A stretch of DNA of 64,000 bases, from assembly GCA_034687125.1 (NCBI GenBank), contig JAQGBZ010000167.1:1-64000 (forward strand), given 5' to 3'. The translations under genes were made by a program, and so were the position numbers. The stretch's first letter is position 1, and every line of letters starts with the position of its first letter. The notes under the pieces were generated by a model. That model was not told the DNA's origin. It worked only from the letters and a program-made list of their open reading frames with translations, and ran no database searches. Origin of the DNA: Neelides folsomi. Lineage: Eukaryota; Arthropoda; Collembola; Neelipleona; Neelidae. Below, piece by piece: positions 25,591 through 36,368 of the stretch.

Positions 25591-27943
25591 TTTCCAATGT
25601 TCAATTTTCTAATGTTCCAACGTTCCAATGTGTATACACAGGAAAATCCTATTTATCTTCCAAAGGTCCAAACACTTCTACTTTGCTTTACTTTATTTTA
25701 TTTTACTTATATTGGATAGGAAGGAGCACTTTAAACCGGAGCAGATTTAATCTTGAAAGCTTTGTTATTTCATACAAGCTTTAGATTTAAATTCATTAGA
25801 TTTAAACCATTTGTTGGGAATTTGTGAAATAAACAGCTCAGTATTTGACTAAAAATTATGGGATAATAAACAATAGGGAATCGGAGCACAAAGCATATGA
25901 TGAATAACGAGAAAATTAATTTCCTCTTTAATATTAATTATTTATTAACTTCTGGGAAAACAAAGTTGATGGGGATTAATTCACAAATTCATATGAATTT
26001 ATGAATTTACTTAATTTAGTGAAATTCTATATATTAGAATGAATAGTGAAATATTATATATATGAATAATAGTGAAATTCTAAATATATATGAATTTAAT
26101 GAATTTTCTATATGAATGGGAGACTTGTGGGTTTTCAACTTTTGTTTGGGTTTAGGAGCGAAAGAGTCGTCTGGTTGGAATGGAGAGGAAAAGTTGTGTG
26201 GAGTCTCCGACAACTCAAAAGGAACTGAAGTGAATTTGGATGGGAGAGGGATAATAACATTCAACCACCCAGACCTTCCAAGGGACAAACTCTCAAGTAG
26301 AAATAGAAAAAATTCAGATGCTCCCAACATTACATACCTATACATTATTTCATAAGTATATCAATACCCTTAATATTTTTATATCAATACTCTTATTAGT
26401 ACAGGTATATCAACTCTTATTAGTTACCTATACTATTAGCATTGATATATAGGTCTTATATTTCTATTTCTATCTCGGTGTGTTTAAGGTCTGAATCTGT
26501 ATGTGATGTTCGAAGAGTAAAGTGAAGGTATGGTGATGATAGAAAAAAGTAATTGACCCAAAGTCCCTAAACGTGGAGGGGTTTCCCGATAACAAAAGAG
26601 AACGAGGATTCGAGAGGCTCCTGTAGTGTAATAAACATTTCCGATCCCATTGTTGGAATTCGGACTTCCACAAGGGTTGAAATAAAGAGTGTTGGAAGGC
26701 AGCTGTCAGGGTCAACCATTTATACACTTTCCTTTAAACACATCTGCACTTTTCCAAATTGCTCACACAAGGCACAAAAATCTCAGCACACGTTCAGCCA
26801 CATGTATGATAAATAAACTAACCCTAACAAGGATTTTAACCTAATTAAGAATTTTCAACCTAACTAGGAAAAATCTACAATTTAGCTAACTCAATTTCTT
26901 TTAAAGCAATAATTCCTAATTTGACTATCCTATAAATTAGTTTTTTGAAAAGCTCATTTCCATGCATGGGTTATATTGGGTTATTTGTGTTTAGTTTCTT
27001 CTCCCCCCGAAATGTATTTTTTGTTTAACTGGACATGTGTCGCGTGAGGGAAAAACACATGGGAGTTGATTACCCAAATGAGCTGGAAAGAAAATGGAAG
27101 AAGACGGAAGAGTTAAATCACGGCTGTTCTTTTCATCAACTACACATTTCCCCTCTGCTCTGGAGCGGATGTTGTCATTGCATTATCTTATAACAGTTTC
27201 AGTTCCTCCTTCACCAATATATGGCCAATACTCTTCGCATGTATAATACCAATTTATTTTCCATATACTTATGTAACATATAAATTGTATGAACTAATAC
27301 ATATATGGTATATGAACTGTGCTCATTGTCTGACGTTCATGTTTATTATATCTGTAATATACCGGTAGATTTATAGTTTTTTATTTTATCCAAGATGAGA
27401 TTATATGGAAGATCGAATTATACATTTAACCTAATGGAAGTCTACAATGGAATTTGTTACTTTCTCCAATTCTGACTATTTTTATTATTTTACACGGAAT
27501 TGTTTTGTAAAGGAAAAGGTTTATTTTACCTTATCATTTGGATCTACACAAGTCTTGAGATATTCGTGGTTCCTTTCCTATTATCTTTTACCGATGCTTC
27601 AAATAGAAAATATTTTTCTAGTTTTGTCCTATCTATATGTATAGGTTTGTATTCACAATATGTCCATTTATTGACTCAAATAGAAATTACCGTTCCCTTT
27701 CAACTCCCGCACATTAATGCCCTCGTCAAAATTCCTATTCGACTTGTTCAGAAATTCAGATTCTTCAGATATGAACAAACGGGCCTTTGTTTCAAATTGA
27801 TAAGTGGGACAATTTAGATTACAATTTTGCATTTGAGAATTTTAGTTATTAATTAACAAAATTTAATTTTTGATAATTTTCAAAGGAGGAAATATACCGA
27901 AAGAGTTAAAATAGGAAAAATGAATATTTTGTCTTTCCAATAG

Positions 27944-28142
27944 GAAATTTTGCATTGTGCCACAAAATTGTACTGACCAATTGAAAATTTATTCATGCAT
28001 GTGTGATTTTCACATTAACAAAGGTTCCTTCATGGTTGACTTCTCAGCCAGAAATTCAAATTCTGGGAAATTAAATCCGCAGGGAAATCAATCGTTCTTT
28101 GTTTCTAAAAAAGATTCAGTCATGATTTTATTTTATCTCTAA
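27944..28142 (+). other. Doubtful coding exon, unknown small protein
   Basis: After a plausible acceptor (CCAATAG), a frame runs to a stop at 28140-28142 with FCIVPQNCTDQLK, then SCMCDFHINKG and a polar end QGNQSFFVSKKDS. A second open stretch just upstream (about 27684-27817) ends LCFKLISGTI before a stop. The residue mix looks protein-like, but I could not build a start, a consistent splice or a family match. It may be a decayed gene or chance. Confidence 0.2.
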
Positions 28143-30984
28143 TAAATTACCTCTACCTACTAACACTAAGTTAACTTTAATATCAATAATATTAAAAGTA
28201 TAAAATATTTTAAATAGTGATTTAAACATTTAAATTGTAATAATAATTAAAATGAAACATCATAAAATTAAACATAATCTTTTATTTAAAGGCGAAAGAC
28301 AATTTTTAACGACAAAGCTCTTCAAATGTATTTCCAACACTTCCCGACTTTCTCAATAAAGAACTTGGGCCAGAATTTGCCAAATGTTGCCATTATACAA
28401 AATTATGTTTGTACTTTTTTAATTATAAACTTGAATATAACTCTTAAGTTATAAGTCTTAAGTTACATGTCTTTAAGATACAAGTCTTTAAAAAAACTTT
28501 ATGGGATTCTTAAGCATGAAACGGAATGAAACCGTACGGTGAAAGTAAAGGGGAATTTCCTATGTAAGATCCAAAGTTTCCACAACGAGAGTCATAAAGA
28601 TGGAGAGTAATTGTGAAGACGTCGTCTGGTGGTCTTAAAGAATCTTCACGTTAGCTCTTAGGGGCCCTTTTATCTTATAATAAGGTTTACACGTACATTT
28701 ATGTACATATTTAATGAAATTAATTCCCTTTTTCCTTATTAGCTCCAAAGCGCTCCAATGCGGCTCCGAAGAAAAATGAGTAGATTGAAGGCGAAGGGAA
28801 TTTAAAGGAGTTGGAGATTTTAATCAGTCAAGAGAATCACAATGGACTCATAATATGAATTTGCATAATTAAAAACAGTGGAGATGGGATGAGCTTTATG
28901 AACTTTACTTAACGCCTGGTGCATTAATCTCTTTTTAGACCTTTTTCTAAATTAATTTTCTTAATTTTAAATCTTGGGAGGAAACTCGGGAAAAACTATC
29001 CAGTTAAAACTTAACTTATTTTACACTCGTTGACTTCCAATTCCCAATACAGGCATTTTTTTAATTAAATTGACCTTAAATTTTTAAATTTAATTAAATT
29101 GACAGTTGATTTTGAAATTTAATTTAATTGACATTTAATTTTGAAATTATTTAATTGACATTAAACTGTATAAATAATTGTCATCAAAAAGGCAATTAAA
29201 AGCAATTAAAAATAAATCATTTTTAATTGCTTTTAAAAACATTTAAAAACATCTTTGAAAGTGAACTTAAATTAAATTACTAAAATTCCATTTATTATTA
29301 TTTAATATAAAATTTCATTTGGCCATTTCTTATTAATGTTCCACGACTTCACGAAGAAAAAGGAAGTTTGAAGGTACAATTTAAATTAAGGAACATTTGT
29401 AGGTAAAAGAGATTAATTCTCATTTTCAAATTAAGCATCAGTCTTAATAAAGGTAATGGCGTAAATTAGAACTCGGAATGAATTTAAACCGTCCAAATTA
29501 AAAGGGAAGGAAATGAAAACTCATCCTAGTATTAAAGTTGACCTGCTTTCCATTTAACTTCATAAGCTTCTCCTACCAATTCCTCTTTTATTGGATTCAT
29601 ACAACGGCTTTATTGAGTAAAGTAAAGATAAAGTAACTACTATATTAAACAAATTAAACTATATGCAAGTAAACTAAATGTAAGAAAAATACAGGTAAAT
29701 TACAGGTAAGAATAATACAGGTAAATTAGAGTTAAAATATAGGTGAATTAAGGTATAGGATTTATATTAAGTTCTTTGGGTCCATTCTCACATTAAACTC
29801 TCCCTTATCTTTTCTTCCGCTATTCACAATGCGTGGTGTTTTTCAACGCTATTTGATTCCATGTGTTAAAAGTCTTTACTTAAAAGTGTTATGAGTTTGA
29901 GCATTAAAGTACTTAAAGTTCTTAACGTTAGTTGTGAAGTTTTCAAGTGACCTCCTTTGGTTCACAATTTATATGTCTTTTTACCATCAGACTCCTTCAC
30001 TTTCATTTCATTGTTTGAGAATCATCCAACTTTGATTCATCGCCTCTTTACGCGTGTTTCTTCCTAATTTCTTAATTTCAAAAGATTTGGTCTTTTTCTG
30101 ATCGTAGCTTCGTGATAGAAATACAGGTAGAGTTGGACTGACAAAATGAGTGAAGATTCTCTTTGTGTTTACCGGAGGGAGAATTAAAAAAAGAAGCTGA
30201 AATTGTTCGGTGTTTAAATGGTTTAATGGTGAAGTGGCAGTGAGAGACGTTTTGAAAAAAGAACACAACAAAGCTCTCAATCTCTTTATTAGGTTTCCTA
30301 CTTCAAACCCACACTTCTGTTTCCACTTTGATTTACACTCACTCAACACATTGGGATTTTAGACTTTGCCATTTTGTCAATATTGGACTCGATGTGTGAA
30401 TTCTGTGAATGGAGAAGATGAGGATTGTAATGTAGAGAAGCAAATGATATAAAGATATAAACTGGTTTACTGATCTTAATCAATCACTTAAATCGGTCAT
30501 TGGAACAACTTGGTGAATAACATCTACTCGTACACATGCTGTATACATTTAACTACCAATATTAAGTAAAATATGTACTTTAAATTTATTTAAGATTTTT
30601 AATATAAAGTCTCTCTTGGTCAATAAAGTAAAAAAATTAATATACCATTTATTAAATAAATATATTTTTAAATTGAAATTAATTTTTAAAATATACAATA
30701 GTAGCGATTTCAAAACAAAATATTTTATACAATAGATTTTATTTTATTATTTTATTAATTTTTAAATTTTTATAAATTTTTTATTAAAAATATATTTATT
30801 TGATTATTTTATTAATTTAATGATAAAAATCTCCCAAAGACAATGAATTTTTGAAATTAACAAAACTATTGAGTAAACCAAAATCTCTAAAATTTCCCCC
30901 CAAGAAGGGGAAAATAAATTAAACATTTTCCGAAAGAAGAAATTGATGGAGCGTTGAGAACCAAACTCACCTTGTAGACTACCA

Positions 30985-33900
30985 ATGGGAAAGTTGAAAG
31001 AGATGGAAATTAGAAAGATCCTCGGAGGATTCCAAAATCACTTGGAGCGGAAAAGAAAATATTGGTCCATCTCTCTTGGAACGTTTTGGAGTGTGAGAAG
31101 AAGAGCTATGTCAACAGCTGGAATTGTCCTTCTTTATCTCGCCATCCTTTATCTCACTTTCAGTTCCAGATTTGTTCAAAATGAAAATTCCCAATTTCTC
31201 TCTACCGGAAATGTTCGCATAAGGAAAAACATCATTAACATGTCAAATTGGCAAAATGAAATTTCTGTTAATCTCGAAGATTCAAAAAAGGTCGAAGATT
31301 CAAAAAAGGTCAAAGATCACCAAAATTTACAAAATTCCCAACTTTTGAAAAGTGAGAAATCCACCGTCCCTTCAGTGAGTCGAAACCGAGTAGAAAAAAT
31401 GTTCACAAAGTAAGGAAAAAATTTTAAACTAAAAATCTTAAAATCCTTTTAGCTTAATTTACATTTACCGTTAGGTTAGTTTGAGTTATCTCACAGTAAA
31501 ATCAGAATAAAATGGTGAGGGTGAAAAGAAGAAGGATTTTGGAAGGATTTTGGAAAATGCGTAAAGAGGGGGAAACGTCTTATGTCTTTTCATCAGTGAC
31601 AGGAAAGTTATTCCCAATTCAACTTGTCTATCTATTTTCCAATCTCCCTTAATGCGACTCTCATGTTGGGATGAGATTCTCAAAAGACTCAAAACCTTCT
31701 TCACACATCCATCCATTTTAGATAAAAATTTAATTTTAATCGAAATCACTGTCTTCTTCTTTTCACCTTTTTCCTCTCCATTTTCTCCATTTATTTATTT
31801 CCCTATTTTCCTTCCTATTTTCTCCATTTACTTTCTTGTTTTCTTTTCTATTTTCGCAATTTACTTTCTTGTTTTCTTATTTTCCTTTCGTTAGCTCTTT
31901 TTCGCTCTTGTTGCAATTTTAAATTGAGTTCCTGCAATTTTAAGTTGAGTTGAGTGTAATTTTAAATTGAGTCGAGGTGAAGGAGAAAAAGGAAAGAAAT
32001 AAAAAGTTGTTTGTTCACTTCAGAGTTGACCGAAATGGGGATGGTTTTTTAACCAAAGATGAGATTTCTTTGGACATCAACGACGCTGTGAAGGCTCATT
32101 TTGTTGAAGCTCTCAACGGGAACTTTGACAATTTTTTTTCTGTTGACGTTCGACCAAGAGACGGTTCGGCGATTTTCACTTTCTTTTAATGTATTTCAAA
32201 TATTTAATTCATGATCAATATTGGGTGGAAGAACCAAATTGGTAAAAACTTATTTTTACTTTCATACACGTTCTTTATACACCTACTAATATTATATATA
32301 ATTCAGTATGAACTAAATGTATTGCAGAATTAATGTATTATATCTTTATTTACAAGATTTGACATTTTTGCTCTTTGAGTCTTTGACCTCCCCTAATATG
32401 TATCTGTAAATGTATTAAATGATTGATTTTTCGTATAGATATTTTACAATGGAATGGAATATGGATTGTAGTCATTTGTAAGTTACAAGTTAGAGATATT
32501 CGAAAAACGCATTAAAATTTTAATAATTCATGAGTTGAGAAATGGGGGAGGAACAATGTCACACCCACAGGTTTTATTCCTAAATTCATATACATAGACA
32601 AACACTAAAGTAAAGTTTAACTTAACTATGATAGAATTTAAAGCATTGATATGAATTTCCAAGGTATTTACTGTATTTAAAAAAATAAAATAAGGGCAAT
32701 TTTATTATATGTAGGATAGGTGAGGTTTGGTGAAGTTAAGTTTGGTTAGATAATGGTTAGAAGTTGAAAAAGTTTTTTCCTCAATTTTAATCATTTTGAA
32801 AAATAGTCCATAAGGTGTATCTTCTATTTATCAAATGGAATCATTTTTCAGGACTGATAAGATGGAACGAATGGCTGGCCCATTTTTCAGACCAGAACGG
32901 ACTTCCAGAGCCAATAACTCCAGATGATATCGAGAAGAAAACCAATGTCTACAAAAACCTTTCAAAAAACATCAAAAGTATTAAAAAAAACCCAAACATT
33001 TCCAATTGTACCCAAACTGTATAATTAAAAGGCTCGCTACACTGATACTATTTGTTAATTCCAATAAATAGTTAATAGTTAATTCTAATTAATTTAAAGT
33101 AACGACCCTATGTATTTTTATTGAATTTAAATTATTCTATTTCTTATACGGTTTTTTAAAATTGATAAAAATGTCGGTTTATAATTTTTAATAAAATAAA
33201 ATTAAAAACAAAAACACCTTTTTTGGTAGATTGAAAATCATTTTTTTGCTATATTATTGTGTAAATAAAGAAAAGAAATAATTTAAAAGCGAAAGGAAAT
33301 AAAATGAATTTAATGTTTAAAGTTATCAAAGTTTTGTCCCATTAAAAGTGTAAGTTTATTAACTTTTTCTTTTCTTCTTTCCTTAGTTGAGATTTCTCGT
33401 AGTGAAGCGAGATGGTCGGAAAGTGCTTCTTCAAATCCCGACTTCCTCACCGTCGACGAATTCCTTGCATTTCAACACGCTGAAGCTTCGCCCACAAAAT
33501 TACTCGCCCTCGTTTCAGACGCTTTCAATTCTTTTGGTAAGATCTTAATTCTCTGCATAATATAATATAAATTACATATTACGTAATGTATATGTACATA
33601 TTATGTGGTATGAAATTGTATTATACTCGTAGAATTCAATTTTTATATATTTTTGGCCCAAAAGAGAAAATTTAAATACGACTAAAAATAAGCTGTGGAT
33701 AAAAGGGGTTTATATAAAATATTGATTTTGAATTATGAGATTTTCTAATGATCCTTAAATGAACAGATGGAGATGGGGATGGGGTTGTTTCTCAAAAGGA
33801 GTTCGAGACAACTTTCCTTGAAGCCGGAACGGTCGATAATGTATACCCAGAAGATCTCAAACTAATTGATGCAGACCAAAACGGAATTATCAACCGAGTC

Positions 33901-35216
33901 GAAATGATGGTAAGTTCTTGTTATTGGATGGAGGCTATTTAATAATCCCCCTCAATCCATAAAACCCAATTCATAAATTTCTTCCCTCGTCCCCTCCAAT
34001 TCCAATCCAACTCCAACGGTTCCAAAGTCTAACGTTCCCAAATTCGCAAGTCTGCGTCTGTTTTAGTCCAAGTCCAAGTTTAAGTTTCCAAACACTTCAA
34101 ATTCCCCCTTCTTTGGCTCTTTGGTGATATTAGGCTTGAAAGTGGAATGATGATTTACCCACGTACGCACATCTTCCTCCTTCTTTACACCAATCCAATT
34201 CAACCCATGGGAAATTGGTTCTTTCTCCTTAAATTCTCCCTTCAAATTCAGCCCAAACACACGCGTCCGGTTGCCCCTTGCCATTTCCCCCAATTTAAGC
34301 CGCTCAACTTCAGTGGCTGATGAATGAAGAACTGAAGACTGGGAAGACTGAAGGTATTGAAAAGATATTTCAATTTCCGGAAACCCCCAAAGAATCTTTC
34401 AAAGTTGAGAAGTTTCTCAATGAATTCATTTAAGTTGAGTGAAGAAAAGGAGAGAGATCTTCGATGTAAAGAAATAGATGTATATACAGGGTGATCCAAA
34501 TGGGATGAGAATCTTATTTAGTAAAATTTAATTTGGGTTGAAAGAAGGAAAGAACTAAGCCCACTCATTTTCATATAGACTTCATTAAGTCTTCATAGAA
34601 GCCTCATAAAGACATCATATAGAGAGAATTCATAGAGACTTTATAGAAGACTTTGAGTTGTTTGGGTGAAGATGGGAAATTTATCTAATTGATATCCCCC
34701 CAAAACAGACTCTGAATGAATTCATAAATATTAATTAGTTTCCCTATGATTAACATGCTAATGCGACTAACTAACCAACACAAATTGAGCTCTGGGTTTA
34801 TTTCATCTAAACGTAAATTCAATCGGAGATTCAAATTCTCACTTTCACAAATTCCTTCCTTTGATTCCTATACATTCCAACGCATTCTACTATATTCTAA
34901 CAAATGAAATTTTACGAATACTAACTAACCAATACAGTTAACTGAGTTAACCAATACAGTAACTAATTCTGTTCGAACCAATTTTTAATTTAATGGAACA
35001 ATTGGGAGATAAAAACTAATTTGTATTCATTTACAGAAATATTTGGACCCGCGACATCCCCACCATTCTCAAAGGGAAGCCCAAATGCTGATGAACAAAG
35101 CTGACAAGAATAAAGATGGGAGATTGAGTTTAGAAGAAATAATCCAAAATTCTAATTTAATTACTCAGTCGAGTTTGGCAAACGTTGTGAAGAATTTGCA
35201 CAAAGCGGATTTATAA
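30985..35216 (+). CDS. SDF4: 45-kDa calcium-binding protein (Cab45/SDF4) homologue, EF-hand protein
   Basis: Exons are 30985-31409, 32024-32163, 32852-32977, 33387-33536, 33767-33909 and 35037-35216; together they give 387 residues (human Cab45 has 362). The N terminus has a basic region, then a hydrophobic segment at about 43-60 (STAGIVLLYLAILYLTF), read as a signal anchor or signal peptide. Four EF-hand loops look canonical: D144-E155 (DRNGDGFLTKDE), D281-E292 (DGDGDGVVSQKE), D315-E326 (DADQNGIINRVE) and D351-E362 (DKNKDGRLSLEE). Loops near 183 (DVRPRDGLIRWNE) and 250 are degenerate. LIRWNEW, DEFLAFQHAE and YLDP align with Cab45. The family resides in the Golgi lumen and helps sort secretory cargo with calcium. 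The ATG is the first after an in-frame stop. The exon 2 donor (GTTCGG) is weak but the junction keeps phase and alignment. Confidence 0.88.
31276..31311 (+). repeat. 18-nt coding tandem repeat in SDF4
   Basis: Two identical 18-nt units encode EDSKKV twice in the poorly conserved lumenal linker before the first EF-hand. A slipped copy of this kind changes linker length without shifting the frame and could vary between individuals. Confidence 0.8.
31410..32023 (+). other. SDF4 first intron with pyrimidine tract and minisatellite
   Basis: From 31750 to 31900 the strand is almost pure T/C and contains duplicated units built on TTACTTTCTTGTTTTCTT. From about 31911 to 31975 there are three degenerate copies of an ATTTTAAATTGAGTT unit. 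Nothing coding is seen. The acceptor is TTCAG at 32019-32023. Confidence 0.6.
34486..34510. mobile_element. Possible end fragment of a mariner-like element
   Basis: TACAGGGTGATCCAAATGGG in the last SDF4 intron resembles the TA-CAGGGTG start typical of mariner-family terminal repeats. No matching opposite end was found nearby, so it is either a solo end or chance. Confidence 0.25.
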
Positions 35217-36368
35217 GTTCCTACTTTAATTTTGTTAAATTGCACAATTAATTATTCCTCTATTTATGCAATTACAATAAATGTAATTAAAAATAATTTA
35301 TTAATTATGAAATTTAGTGATTTTGTGAATATGCTATTTATGTCTAAGATGATTAAATAAATGAAATTTTAATTTTTTCATGCTTATAAGAGAATGTTTA
35401 TTTTAATATTTAAGGTACATTAACTTAAACTATTTATTATTGTTAATTAAATGGTATATTCAATTTAACACTAAGATAAACTAATTAATTCTAATTACAA
35501 ACAAAATTTTCAAATAAAACGAATAATCTTAACACTAAATTCTGGTTAATTTTTCCTACAATTCTTTTATACATACATATTTTATAAATTATTAAAATGC
35601 CTTATTATAATTATTATAGTTTAAACTTCAGATCAACATAAAAGAAAATAAATTTCAGTAACACTCAAGAGTCATTAATCGTTTGATAATTTAAATTTGA
35701 GATTTGGTAATTTTGCGATTTAGTAATTATATTATGGAACATTTAGAATACCTTTTATTCCTTAATTATGTTTGATTAGTTTCAGTTTACAAAGAATTCA
35801 GAGTGAAAGAAGACAAAAATTGAAAACGTTTTTTTCATCTCAAATTGACATATTTATATTATTTTGGTTATTAGTTAATATTATTAAAAATTTATAACTG
35901 GTGCTTAATAAAAAGCCATTTGATAAAATAATCCCGAATGTGTGGTCAATTGTAAATAATTAATTAATAATTTTATCAGATCTTTGATTCCAAAGGGCCA
36001 ATTTACATAAAATCAGCACAAATTCCAACTTCTTTTCAAAGCTCGCTCATTAAAACTTCCTTTAAAATTAAAAGATTTAATTTCATAACAATTTATATTT
36101 AAATATTTACATTTCAACTGTGCACATTTCAACTTTCAAATCAGAATTAATTAATTAATAACACACAAACACAAGAAACGACTCTGATATAACTCAATTG
36201 ATATTAATTCTTAGGTATATGAATTTTCATAAACTCCCCAATTAAGCATGTAAAACCAGACTTAATAAATCAGAGAGTCTTTCCTCGAAGTTCATTGTGA
36301 TAGACAATAATATTAAATATAATAATAATAAATTTAATGAAGACAATTATTATAAAAAGTTGCCATTA
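35217..36368. other. Convergent intergenic region between SDF4 and GMPS
   Basis: This 1.15-kb AT-rich space receives both 3' ends. SDF4 has AATAAA at 35276-35281, 60 bp after its stop. No gene, RNA or transposon was recognised. Confidence 0.6.
35276..35281 (+). terminator. Poly(A) signal of SDF4
   Basis: AATAAA lies 60 bp past the stop codon, the first such hexamer downstream of the gene. Confidence 0.5.

Larger units (their letters stand above)
25162..30984. other. Divergent intergenic region between LHFPL and SDF4
   Basis: About 5.8 kb separates the two divergent start codons and should hold both promoters and any 5' UTR exons. No TATA or initiator stands out. It contains a 17-bp tandem repeat at about 25547-25590, GTAC/GGTA-type tracts near 27240-27310, AT-rich degenerate repeats at 29050-29165, and one doubtful coding segment at 27944-28142. 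Open frames at 26.0-26.4 and 30.0-30.35 kb lack an ATG or recognisable motifs and are treated as chance. Confidence 0.5.

Noticed and set aside
26034-26355. Overlapping open frames on both strands upstream of LHFPL
   Set aside because: No family resemblance and no splice partners; could at most be leader sequence.
30008-30349. Minus-strand open frame of about 113 codons near SDF4
   Set aside because: It has no ATG at its start, no recognisable motif, and a second frame overlaps it.
31652-31894. Phe-rich open frame in SDF4 intron 1
   Set aside because: It is the translation of a pyrimidine tract with internal duplications, inside an intron confirmed by the KVDRNGDG junction.
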